A DNA stretch of 64,000 nt from Ichthyophis bannanicus. Lineage: Eukaryota; Chordata; Amphibia; Gymnophiona; Ichthyophiidae. The translations under genes were made by a program, and so were the position numbers. This document shows positions 38,533-49,566 of the stretch, piece after piece (position 1 is the first letter of the stretch; each line of letters begins with the position of its first letter). The notes under the pieces were generated by a model. That model saw nothing but the letters and a program-made list of their open reading frames with translations. It was not told the origin of the DNA and did no database searches. The DNA is taken from positions 58,316,955 to 58,380,954 of the forward strand of contig CM066032.1 of NCBI GenBank assembly GCA_033557465.1. Direction: 5' to 3'.

Positions 38533-39114
38533 GCCAGACCGGGCTCCAAGTTTTCCCTGGGTCCCCAGGAGCCTATGGTCAACTTAAAGATTGGGGACCA
38601 GTACATGGACTTTATGGTGGATACGGGGGCCGAACATTCAGTAGTGGCTAAGCCAGTGGCTCCTTTGTCTTCCCAATCTGTCACCATTGTTGGCGGCACT
38701 GGAACTAGAATCACAAGACCTTTCCTGCAGAACCGTGCCTGCGAATTAGGGGGACGGAAGATAACACATCAGTTCCTGTACATACCTGAATGCCCAGTTC
38801 CCCTTTTGGGCCGAGATATGCTTGCTAAGCTCCAGGCACAGATATCCTTTGTTGAAGGGGGGAAAATGGAGATGACTGTAAATTCTGAATCTGCTGGCCT
38901 GATGGTGCTGACTGTCCCCCGAGAAGAAGAATGGCGGTTCTATCTACCTGCATCCAAAGCAGCTAGCCCCTGTATACCCACTAACATCTTAGCTCCGCCC
39001 AGAGTGTGGGCGGAGGATAATCCACCTGGCCTAGCAAAGAATATAGCTCCCGTGCTTGTCACCCTTAAACCAGGAGCAGAACCAGTGCATGTACGACAAT
39101 ATCCTCTCCCATGA
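38533..39114 (+). pseudogene. pro: ERV1 protease and start of pol
   Basis: Aspartic protease in frame with gag. FMVDTGAEHSVV (about 38611-38646) is the catalytic Asp-Thr-Gly loop, and PLLGRDMLAKL the C-terminal block with the LLGRD motif. The frame goes on into the pol linker up to VHVRQYPLP and ends in TGA at 39112-39114, where ERV2 has a sense codon. Open from 38575 Met, though expression would be by readthrough and not from that Met. Confidence 0.88.
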
Positions 39115-40922
39115 CCAGCCATTGAAGGTATTCATTGTCACCTCAAGAAATTACTACAGTATGGGCTCCTGAGAGAATGCCAATCACCCTGGAACAGCCC
39201 CCTCCTCCCAGTCAAGAAGCCTGGGACAGGTGACTACCGCTGAGTGCAGGATTTGCGACGAGTGAACAGTGCAGTTGAAACCATACATCCAGTAGTACCA
39301 AATCCTTACACCCTCCTGGGACTGATTCCATCAGAAGCCACTCATTTCACCATTCTGGATTTAAAGGATGCCTTTTTCTGTATCTGCTTGGCATCTGCCA
39401 GCCAACTCTTGTTTGCATTTGAATGGGAGAACCCCACTACAGGAAGACGAGGCCAATTCACCTGGACTCGCTTGCCCCAAGGATTCAAGAATTCACCCAC
39501 CATCTTCAGTGCAGCTCTCAACCAAGATCTTTCACACTACTCTGTAACTCCAGGAAGAAGAATCTTACTTCAGTATGTAGATGATTTGCTCATAGCCACC
39601 AACACCAAGTCTGAATGTGTGCAAGCCACCAGCGATCTCTTGCACCTACTGAATGAAGCCGGATACAAGGTCTCAAGAGCTAAAGCACAATTGTGTCAAA
39701 CAGAAGTGAAATACCTGGGATTCCATCTATCCAAAGGAATCCGAAAATTGGGGCTCAAGCGGAAGGAAGAAGTATGCCGCATCCCAACCCCCACCACCAG
39801 AAAGCAGGTTCGAGTCTTCTTGGGAGCCGCGGGCTATTGTCGAATATGGATACCCAATTTTGCACACTTGGCAAAACCCTTGTATCAAGCCACGAAGGGA
39901 GTGGAACGATCACCCATGGAATGGGGCCCAGAACAGGATAAAGCGTTCAAATCACTGAAAACAGCATTAATGTCATCACCAGCTTTGGGCCTACCAGATA
40001 TGCAGAAACCATTTCATCTCTATGTCCATGAGTCATGTGGAAATGCATTGGGAGTTTTGACTAAGCCCCTTGGATCCTGGCAACGACCTGTAGCCTATCT
40101 GTCAAAACAACTGGATCCTGTTGCCAAAGGATGGCCACCTTGCCTAAGAGCCGTAGCAGCCACAGCCCTCTTGGTGAGTGAAGCAGACAAGCTCACTTTG
40201 GGGCAGAATCTTCAAGTTACTGTACCACATTCTGTTTTAACCTTAATGGAACACAAAGGAAACTATTGGTTCACCAACGCTCGAATGTTAAAATATCAAA
40301 GTATGCTGTGTGAAAATCCCCGGCTGCAATTGAGTGTTAGTCAAACCTTGAACCCTGCTACCCTACTGCTGATTGGTCCAGGCCCTCCTGACCATGATTG
40401 TCTGGAAGTAATGGACACTGTATATTCAAGTCCCCCAGACTTAACTGATATCCCTTTGAACAACCCAGAAAGAACTTTCTTCGTGGATGGCAGCAGTCTT
40501 GTAATTAATGGACAACGATGTGACGGTTATGCAGTAGTGACCCTGGACATGGTAATAGAATCATCAGCTCTGGCCCCAGGAACTTCAGCACAGAAGGCCG
40601 AATTAATAGCCCTCACGCGAGCACTGAAACTGGGGACAGGGATCCGTCTGAATGTATACACAGATTCCAAATATGCCTTTACAACATTACATGCCCATGG
40701 AGCCTTGTACAAAGAACGTGGATTGATAACCTCGGGAGACAAGTCCATCAAGTATGGCCCAGAAATATTGACGTTATTGGAAGCAGTATGGGCCCCCAAA
40801 CAAGTTGCTGTAATGCACTACCGAGGCCACCAGACTGGAGATGGAGAAGTGTCCCGAGGGAACAGATTCGCCGATGCCTCAGCCCGAGAAGCAGCAACCA
40901 AAGGAGAAATTTCTACCCCCAA
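39115..40922 (+). CDS. pol: ERV1 reverse transcriptase and RNase H
   Basis: After a second TGA (39241-39243) the frame is open from 39244. [22 protein letters not shown], then [13 protein letters not shown] (first catalytic Asp), [27 protein letters not shown] (39571-39600, catalytic YVDD). Connection domain follows, with [15 protein letters not shown]. RNase [21 protein letters not shown] (Asp), [13 protein letters not shown] (Glu), VYTDSKYAF (Asp), [21 protein letters not shown] (final Asp). All catalytic residues are kept. The frame enters an L2 insertion at about 40925 and its last 35 codons (to 41028) are L2-derived. Confidence 0.9.
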
Positions 40923-40924
40923 TA

Positions 40925-41553
40925 TTATGTTTTATGTTTTATTGCATTTGATAAAAACCGCCTTTCATATACAGTCAAGGCGGTGCACAATTAAAATAAT
41001 TCGTAAAAGGAGGCCAATGGCCAATTAAAAAGAAAGGAAATGTACAATTCTTCAAAAGGACAGAGATAGTAAAAGTAAGACGAGACATAGGGAGAAGATA
41101 ATAGGGGGAGGGGAGAGGAGGAAGGAGGTTACACGAAAGGGGAAGGAACATCAAACGCTAGGGAAAACAGGTGGGTCTTCAGGTTCTTTTTGAATATGTT
41201 GAAGTGTGGTTCCAAACGGAGGGGAGGGGGAGGGCATTCCAAGCAGCGGGTCCAGCAAAAAAGAAGGCGGAGGAGCGTGTGGATTGCAGGTGAGCACGGG
41301 AAGGGGAAGGCAAGGTAAGGCGGTTAAGATGAAAGGATCGAGGGGTGTGCCTGGGGGAGTGAAAGTAAATGAGATCCGTGAGATACTGTGGAGTGCTAGT
41401 GTGAAATGCTTTATGTACCAGGATGAGAAGTTTAAAGATGGCACGAAAGGGGACAGGCATCCAGTGGAGACGAAAAAGAAGGGGAGTGATATGGTCCCGA
41501 GGTGATGAGTGGGTGAGGAGGCGTGCCGCAGTGTTTTGAATACGTTGCAGTTC
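40925..41553 (-). mobile_element. L2-group LINE 3' end in ERV1 pol
   Basis: Minus-strand ORF 41179-41601 has NTAARLLTHSSPRDHITPLL, RLHWMPVPFRAIFKLLILVH, AAWNALPLPS. The 3' UTR has GTGCACCGCCTTGACTGTAT and GGCGGTTTTTATC. It belongs to an L2-like LINE different from the one at 3773-5575. Inserted between ERV RNase H and integrase; the host sequence resumes with GCAGCCATATTTCC. Confidence 0.85.
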
Positions 41554-42700
41554 AAGCAGCCATATTTCCAGTACTCTTAGTGCTTGGACACCACGATACA
41601 CCTCAAATGAGCTGGACTACTACTGTCAGAATGAGGGAGGGAAGTTATCCAAGACTGGATGGATAGTGCTACCACCGCCCGAAGGAGGTTCTCCTCCTGG
41701 TATGACTGTGATCCCTGAAGCCCTAGGTCCAGCCTTTGTCCACGCCTTTCATCAAGCCACACACTATGGAAAACTGCAATGGAAAAAGCCCTGAAACCGT
41801 ATTTTTGTATCTCATTATTGGGACCCTTAACTGCCTCAGTAGCCCGAAAATGTGTAACCTGTGCAAAGAATAATGCTCGACAGGGTCCTGTCTTACCTCC
41901 AAGAGTTCAATCAGTGGGAGTAACCCCCATGGGAAATATCCAAATAGACTTTGCAGAAATGCCACAAGCAAATGGATATCACTACCTACTGGTTCTAGTT
42001 TGTACTTTCTCTGGGTGGGTGGAGGCTTTCCCCACCAGAAATGAAAAGGCCAGAGAAGTCACTAAGGCTCTGCTTCATGAAATCATTCCCCGGTTTAGAA
42101 TACCCTTGACCATAGGGTCAGACAATGAGCCCTCCTTTGTGTCACAAGTAACTCAACAGCTAGCCCGTGCTTTACAAATACAGTGGAAGTTACATACAGC
42201 CTATAGACCCCAAAGTTCAGGGAAAGTAGAGAGAATGAACTGAACCCTGAAATCTCAGTTATCCAAGCTCTGTCAGGAAACTCACCTGAAATGGCCTCAA
42301 GCTCTCCCTATAGCCCTTCTCAGAGTACGTTCAGCCCCCACTAAGTCATTAGGAGTTTCCCCATTTGAGGTTTTGTATGGGAGACCCCCACCCATAGTTC
42401 AGGGAATAAGGGGGGACATGAGTCAGATTGGATCAGAAATCACTAGACAAGAATTGTTGGCTCTAAGTTCTGTCTTGCAGGACCTCCATACCTGGGTGCA
42501 AGATCAGTTGCCTATCAATCTGACAGAGCCATTGCATCCTTTCAAGCCTGGAGCCTCGGTGTGGGTAAAAGAGTGGAAGAAGACACCGTTGGCACCTCAT
42601 TGGAAGGGACCGTATGTTGTTCTACTGTCAACACCCACAGCGGTTAAAGTGGCAGAGATCGATTCCTGAATTCATCACAGTCGAGTCAAACCAGCAGCAG
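41554..42700 (+). pseudogene. pol: ERV1 integrase
   Basis: Zinc-binding end: HQATHYGK-type His residues near 41750-41770 are disturbed by a shift, then CVTCAKNNAR with the Cys pair. Core: IQIDFAEMP (first Asp, near 41944), IGSDNEPSFVS (second Asp; the Gly after Asn is Glu here, in ERV2 it is Gly) and SSGKVERMN (Glu, near 42220). A TGA at 42241-42243 follows the Glu block; ERV2 has an Arg codon there. The C-terminal part 42373-42669 carries PFEVLYGRPPP, PGASVWVKEWKKT and HWKGPYVVLL. TGA at 42667-42669. Confidence 0.88.
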
Positions 42701-42820
42701 TTCCTGAGAGTCGTCCTTGGACTTCGATCGCTAATCCTGCAGCACCATTATGACTCACACTACGAAGAGAATAACCAGCCTTCGACATCTCAGTTATCCA
42801 TCATCAAAGACTAAGAGACT

Positions 42821-44907
42821 ATGATCATGATGATTACGTATTACTGTTTCATCTTTGCGGTAGCCCTGGGTCCCCTGGAAATAACTTTTGCCCTGCCTCC
42901 TTGTGCAGCTTGTATAACCACTACCCGAACTGGGATGAAGATCACCCAGACTTTACTTTATCACTCTTACTACACTTGTACTGGTAAAGTCAGTCAGTGC
43001 ATGTATAATGGTACAGAACTGAATGTCTGTACGAATGGAAAGACTCGTACCTGTTTTAGACCCCGACAAAATCCTTCTTACTATGTCTTGGAACTACGAT
43101 GGAATGATGAAGATGGAGCCCTCATAAATGCTACAACTCAACTCTCTGATCCCACCAAACCTGCGTCCCTGTATTTTGATGCTTGTGACTTGATAAACAG
43201 AAATGACTATTATAGGTGTGGATCATGGGAACAAGCTTACTACTATGATGACAAGTACATGTGTCCCGAAGGTGCATACAGATGGGGAATATGCACTGGG
43301 GTACATTCCCCAACTACTTATGGAAAACCATCAAAAGATGACTATTTCTGCCCAAAATGGGGTTGTGTGTACTATGCTACCTGGTCGGGTAGCCCTACTG
43401 GACAAACTGGAGATAATCGCAAGGCTAAGCTAGAAAGATTACCCCTACTAGAACCCAAGAAGTGTAAGAAAAGTGCTTGTAATTCCCTATGACTTCTCAT
43501 CCTCGACCCGAGCCAGTGGAAACAAGGATTCCGGTTCAGTCTACGTATTGCAGGAAGTGGATCTGACCCAGGAACTATTGTATATATCCAGCTTAACACG
43601 AAAACTCATGTCTCTTCACCTTACCGAATACATCATACCTTCTATGAGGCCATGAAAGCAGAGTTTGTAGTCCCCCACGCTTCTCGAAATTTGTTCATTG
43701 AATTGACTGGAGCTGTAGCATCCAGCCTTCATGTCTCTGATTGTCTTTTCTGCGGAGGAACTCAGATGGGTGACCAGTGGCCTTGAGAGACACAAGAACT
43801 GAACTATTCTATACCCTATAACCAAACTGACCTGCATGCTGCTACCAGTGAATGGGTCCTAGCCAGCCCCATTGTTGGAAACCTGTGTTTTGCTCGAGCT
43901 GGACCACAATTAACTATGCTAGTGGGACAGTTGGTCTGTCTGAACCAGAAGTATTATAATGCTACTACCAAAAAGACATCCTGGTGGTCAGGAACCAATG
44001 CCCCGGAATCCTCCAATCCTCTGATCATCTTTTCTAACCTTGCCAGGTTATGGGCAAATCTTGCTTCTCACAATAACTGGCAAGCTCCACCTGGACTATA
44101 TTGGATCTGCGGAACTCGAGCATATGCTAGACTCCCTGCCAACTGGGGAGGTGCGTGTGTTTTGGGGACAATAAGACTTTCTTTCTTTCTTCTGCCCCCT
44201 TCCCATGGAGAACAACTGGGTTTTCCTGTATACAAGAGTCGACAGAAATGAGAGGCCTTGAAGATAGGCCAATGGGACAAATGGGATGCAGCATCTGAAG
44301 AATGGCCACCGGAGAGAATCGTTTCCTACTATGGACCTGCCACCTGGGCACAAGATGGCTCTTGGGGTTACCGCACCCCTGTGTATATGTTGAATCATAT
44401 TATACGCTTGCAAACTGTTGTAGAAATAATAACTAATGAAACTAGTAGAGCACTAACCCTGTTAGCTAAACAAGCCACACAGATGCGTACAGCCATTTAT
44501 CAAAATCGCTTGGCATTAGATTATTTACTTGCTGCTGAAGGAGGAGTATGTGGAAAGCGGAATTTAACCAACTGTTGTTTGCAAATCGATAAAGGACAAG
44601 TTGTAGAAGATATAGCCAATCATATGAGAAAGCAAACATATGTACCAGTTCAGACATGGCATGGTTTGCAACTCGATGGATGGTTTGGTTCTCTGTTTTC
44701 AGGAATGGGCGGCCTGAAAACACTTGTGCTCATTGTTCTATTCATATTGGCTATTTGCTTGTTTCTCCCATGTTTCCTACCCTTATGCTTACGCATGTTG
44801 AACTCAACCATTGATAGTGTGGTTGAACGTAAGATAGCTACAAAAGTATTAGCTATGTGGCAGTATTCCCTTGTACCCCAACATGATGCTGATAGCCGTG
44901 TATAATG
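42821..44907 (+). pseudogene. env: ERV1 envelope
   Basis: Starts with a signal peptide (ITYYCFIFAVALGPL) then ALPPCAACITTTRTG. Surface part: many Cys, with N-glycosylation sites NGT, NAT. Breaks: TGA at 43490-43492, TGA inside WPxETQ near 43785 and TGA at 44249-44251. The distal part (44258-44905) is open: a long heptad helix ([34 protein letters not shown]), then [12 protein letters not shown], a membrane span ([20 protein letters not shown]) and a short tail. This is a class I fusion-type transmembrane subunit. Cys spacing is C-x7-CC and not the commoner C-x6-CC. The product cannot be made as one protein. Confidence 0.88.
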
Positions 44908-44952
44908 TGTGATTTGATTCTCACCCTTTCTCACTTGCGGGTGAGAATAATC

Positions 44953-44963
44953 AAAGGGGGGAA
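44953..44963 (+). promoter_or_regulatory. ERV1 polypurine tract
   Basis: AAAGGGGGGAA, abutting the 3' LTR. The ERV2 tract (46047-46057) is identical. Confidence 0.9.
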
Positions 44964-45485
44964 TGTGGTAGGCTATGGCCTAGAATAGCCTATAAATGTA
45001 TGTAAGCGTATGAGAGACCTGTAAGCTAGGCCTGAGTCCCAGCCCCCACCTAAGAATAAGAATGCTGAGAAAGACCAAAGTCAGTATAAGTTAGAGAAAC
45101 TGCTTTAAACCGCTTTTTGATAAGGTTGTATAAGTCCTTTGTTGAATATTCTATACTGATGACAGACATGTACCAGTGCTCTGTATTCATACATTTTCTA
45201 AGCTAAGCAATGACCTTGTAAAAGAAAAGTATCAAAGTTTAGAACAGTGCCTTTGTTAGAGAGTTCTGAGCAGGGGGACAGAGCACTGGGCCCACAGAAA
45301 GATCCCAATTGGATGGGTGCAAGGGTCAGTAGGACCAATAGAAAGTTTGCCTGTATTAAACTGAAGAACAAAGGTATAAAAGGTGTTGTTTACTGGACCC
45401 CATTGCTCAGACCATTTTGATTGTGACATTTGCCTGAGACTGTGCACAATAAATTGGCTTGGATCTTCGAACTGACTCCTGGTTT
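44964..45485 (+). repeat. ERV1 3' LTR, first part
   Basis: Matches 35305-35826. It stops at CCTGGTTT, where ERV2 is inserted; the remaining 28 bp are at 57012-57039. Differences from the 5' LTR are seen near 45163, 45246, 45369 and 45401, with one more in the last part. Confidence 0.93.
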
Positions 45486-46046
45486 TGCTGTAGCAAAGTG
45501 CAATCAATGAATAAGTCCAGGAGTCAATTGACAGGGTCAAAGCCAGTTTATTGTGCACAGGCCCAGTCAGTCAAAGCTTCAGAAGGAACTGAGCAAAAGT
45601 TTATTCAGAGACATAACCATTTATACCTCTTTTTCAGTTTGATACATGAGAACTTTCTATTGGTTCCAACTCGATACATGCAAACTTCTCATTGGTTCTA
45701 CATTCCCTTCATTTGTCCAATTAGACATCCCTTCAGAGCTTAGCAACCGGCCCCCTCCCTTAGGATTGCTTAAACAATGGCACAGTTCTTGATTTCGTTA
45801 CTTCTCTACTGCAAGGTTATCCTTAGCTCCAGGAATGCATATATTGAAACATTTCTGTTCTTTCACACACAAGAGAATAATGGAAGACTTATGAATTCAT
45901 AAAAACTTCTTATTAAGCAGTTTAAAACAGTTTTCTCATTTTTCACAGATTTTTGGTTCTTTTCTAGCTATAATGGGAGTTAGGATCCAGGCCTAACTTA
46001 CAGGCCTTTCATAGTAGCAGGCCATGCTAGGCCATAGCCTACCACA
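45486..46046 (-). repeat. ERV2 3' LTR
   Basis: On the minus strand TGTGGTAGGCTATGGCC...GCTACAGCA. It contains GGTATAAATGG as TATA box and two possible poly(A) signals (AATAAAC, CAATAAACTGG). Related to the ERV1 LTR at both ends and in patches between. Confidence 0.93.
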
Positions 46047-46057
46047 TTCCCCCCTTT
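46047..46057 (-). promoter_or_regulatory. ERV2 polypurine tract
   Basis: AAAGGGGGGAA on the minus strand, directly before the 3' LTR. Confidence 0.9.
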
Positions 46058-46120
46058 GATTATTCTCACCCGCAAGTGAGGAAGGGTGAGAATTAAATCA
46101 CTCATTAGTCAATTCACACA

Positions 46121-48205
46121 TTATACTGGTGTAATAGCATCATCATCGTGGGGTATAGGGTAATATTGCCACATAGCTAATACTTTAGCAGCTGCCTTCC
46201 GCTCTATAGTGTTATCAATTGATGATGTTATCATGCGTAAGCAAAGGGGTTGGAGACAAGGGAGCAATAAGCGCATGGCTAATATGAATAGTACAATAAA
46301 CATAAGGGCTTTTAGACCACCAATCCAGGAAAACAATGAACCAAACCACCCATCCATCTTTAAACTGTGCTAGGTCTGGACAGGCACAAATGTCTGCTCA
46401 CTCATCTGGGTGGCTAGGTCTTCCACTACATGCCCATTATTATCAATCTGTAAACAACAATTACTTAGATTCAATTTCCCACATACCCCACCTTCAGCTG
46501 CTAACAAATAATCTAGAGCTAAGCGATTTTGATAAATGGCTGTGCGCATTTGCGTACTTTGCTTTGCTAGAAGGGTTAGTGCTTTACTGGTTTCATTGGT
46601 TATTATTTCAACAACAGCTTGCAAACGTATTATTTGATTAATCTTATAAACAGGAGTACGATATCCCCAAGTCCCATCCTGCTCCCAAGTAGCAGGTCCA
46701 TAGTATGAAATAATTCTTTCAGGTGGCCATTCTTCAGATGACGCGTCCCATTTGTCCCATTGGCCTATTTTCAAGGCCTCCTTCAGCTGTCGACTTCTGT
46801 ACACAGGATATCCCAGCTGTTCTCCCTGGGATGTAGGCAGAAGGAAAAAGGAAGGTTGTATGGTTCCCAATACACATGCGCCTCCCCAGTGGTGAGGAAG
46901 TCTGGCATATGCTCGGGTTCCGCAAATCCAGTACAGTCCAGGTGGTGCTTGCCAAGAATTATATGCTGCTAAGTTAGTCCAGATACTAGCAAGTTTGGGG
47001 AACTGAGCTAGAGGATTGGAAGGTTCAGTAGTGTTGACTCCTGACCACCAAGATGTCTTCTTAGTGGTACTATTGTAGAACTTCTGATTGAGACAGACCA
47101 GCTGCCCCACTTCCATATTAAACATTGGTCCATAGCGAGAAAAACATAAGTTACCCACAATGGAGTGGGCCAATACCCATTCACTGGTGGTATTGTGTAT
47201 ATTAGTCTGATTGTATGGAATAGACTAGTTCAATTCTTGTGCCTCCCAAGGCCATTGGTCTCCCATCGTTGTTCCTCCACAAAACAAACAGTCTGAAACA
47301 TGGAGACTAGATGCGACTGCTCCCGCTAATTCAAGAAATAAGTTCTGGGAGGCAGGAGGAATTTCAAACTCTGATTTCATGGCTTCATAGAAGGAGAGAT
47401 GTATGCGATAGGGTGAGGACACATGGGTTTTGGTGTTTAATTGCAGATATAAAATAATCCCAGGATCTATACCTACTCCTGCAATACGCAATCCAAACTT
47501 GTATCCTTGCTTCCAGTGGCTGGGGTTGACTATGAGAAGATGCAGGGGATTACAGGCACCTTTCTGGCATTTCTTGGGTTCTGGTAGTCTGATCTTTGTT
47601 AAGCTGCCTTTGCAATGATCACCATCTCGTCCCGTAGGTGCATTCTTCCAGGTAGCAAAATATACACAGTCCCATTTTGGGCAAAAGTAATCATGTCTAG
47701 ATGCGGTGGTGTAAATGGTGGCTGCAGATCTCTTTCCTGTACACCATACCCATCCGTAGGCTCCTTCTGGACACATGTATTTATCATCATGGTAGTATGC
47801 TCGCTCCCATGACCCACATCTGTGGTAAGCATTTCTGTTGATTGCATCACAAGTATCAAAGTTCAAGATAATAGGTTTTGTGGGGTTGGTGAGGGGTTTT
47901 GTCGCATTCAGGATGGCTCCATCTTCATCATTCCATCGTATCTCAAAGGTATAATATGAAGGGTTTTGTCGAGGGTTATAACAAGTCTTACTTTTCCCCT
48001 TAGTGCAAATATTCAGTTCGGTGCCATTATAAATACACCGGCTGACTGTACCAGTGCAAGTATAGTAGGAGTTATAGAGCAAAGTCTGAGTAATCTTTTG
48101 TCCTGTTCGGGTGGTGGTTATGCAGGCTGCACAAGGGGGTAGGGCAAAAGTCTTTTCCAGGATTCTGAGGATCACCACTCCCACAAGGCAATAGTGGAAG
48201 AACAT
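46121..48205 (-). pseudogene. env: ERV2 envelope
   Basis: Three open stretches in one order: 47225-48205 (326 codons; signal peptide MFFHYCLVGVVILRIL, then ALPPCAACITTTRTG), 46370-47173 (267 codons; surface C-terminal part with GLYWICGTRAYARLP, and heptad helix ending [25 protein letters not shown]) and 46121-46357 (78 codons; membrane span ALMFIVLFILAMRLLLPCL). Breaks are a TAG at about 47222-47224 and a TAG at about 46367-46369, where ERV1 has a Trp codon. The Cys motif is again C-x7-CC. It is less damaged than the ERV1 gene. Confidence 0.9.
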
Positions 48206-48323
48206 TATGATTACAGTCTCTGGAGGTTAACTGGAAAGTGGGTATGATGAATTTGTTGAGTCTTCTTCTGTTTCTGCTGCGTTGGTCACTCTCGCGTGAT
48301 GTAGGCGGATTCTGAAGATTCTT

Positions 48324-49563
48324 CTATAAAACTGGCTGTCTCCTCAAGGTGAGTCGCAATGGAGTCTCGGGATCATTCACTGACATCCATTGGCCAGAAT
48401 CAGGAGTAGCTGCCGGCTTCACTTCACTGTGGTGGATCCAGGGTTCAAATTCTGCAACTTTCACTGCCGTGGGGGTTGACAGGATGACGACATAGGGTCC
48501 CTTCCAATGCGGCGCCAGCGGGGTCTTTCTCCACTCTTTCACCCACACGGACGTTCCTGGCTTGAAGGGATGTAGAGGCTCGGTCAGGTTGATGGGTAGT
48601 TGATCTTGCACCCACGTTTGGAGTTTCTGCAAAAACATAGTTCTTGTCTAGTTATTTCAGATCCTATCTGTCTCATGTCTCCCTTTATTCCCTGCACTAT
48701 GGGTGGAGGTCGCCATACAAAATCTCAAAAGGGGAGACTCCTAAGGATCTGGTGGGAGCTGAACATATCCTAAGAAGGGCTATGGGTAGAACTTGGAGCC
48801 ACTTCAGGTGTGTTTCTTGGCATAGTTTATTTATTTATTTTATTTTTATTTTATTTATTTATCTATTTCTTCTATACCGCCCCTTCCAGAGATCAGGGGC
48901 GGTTTACATGGAACAATTGTATACATTCGTATAACATTACATAGAACAAGAACTTTTTAACTTTTTACATATAACTTTTTAACTTTTTACATAAAACAGA
49001 ACAGTAAGTTGTTAAAACTATTTACAGGGTGTATACTTTTGTATACTACTGGATTTACAGGGGAATGTCAGCAAGCTGACATTGCTATTTATAGATGTTA
49101 TTTACAAAAAGGTTAGGATACATGATTTACAAAAGGTTAGGATACATGATTTATGGTGGATAACTGAGCTTTCAGGGTTCTATTCATACGCTCTACTTTC
49201 CCTGAGCTCTGGTGTCTGTAAGCAGTGTGTAACTTCCATTTTATTTGCAGAGCTTGAGCTAACTGTTGGGTCACTTGGGATACAAATGATGGACCATTAT
49301 CTGACCCTATAGTTGATGGTATTCCAAATCGGGGAATGATCTCATGGAGCAATACCCTAGTAACTTCTCGGGCTTTCTCAGTTCGGGTGGGGTAGGCTTC
49401 TACCCACTCTGAAAATGTGCAGACTAACACTAACATATAGTGATATCCATTTGCACGGGGCATTTCAGCAAAGTCTATCTGTATATCACTCATTGGGGTC
49501 ACCCATACTGACTGAACTCTTGGGGGTGGAACAGGACCTTACTTGGCATTGTTTTTGGCACAT
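48324..49563 (-). pseudogene. pol: ERV2 integrase, core and C-terminal part
   Basis: Core 49137-49502: IQIDFAEMPRANGYHY (Asp), IGSDNGPSFVSQVTQQ (Asp) and HQSSGKVERMNRTLK (Glu), so the DDE triad is complete. An L2 3' end (48825-49157) enters after AQLSTI. The C-terminal part (48324-48638) has PGTSVWVKEWRKTPL and HWKGPYVVIL. The zinc-binding end is separated by a CR1-B at 49567. A TAA-type stop replaces the Arg after CAKNNAK near 49540. Confidence 0.88.
48825..49157 (-). mobile_element. L2 3' end in ERV2 integrase
   Basis: On the minus strand: GTAAACCGCCCCTGATCTCT and GGCGGTATAGAAG, then an (AAAT)n tail at 48825-48865. At its 5' end GGTTAGGATACATGATTTA occurs twice (49110-49155). No coding part. 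Confidence 0.8.
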
Positions 49564-49566
49564 ATC

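Noticed and set aside
39244..41028. Intact ERV1 pol ORF including its last 35 codons
   Set aside because: From about 40925 the frame reads an antisense L2 insertion, so the end is not viral.
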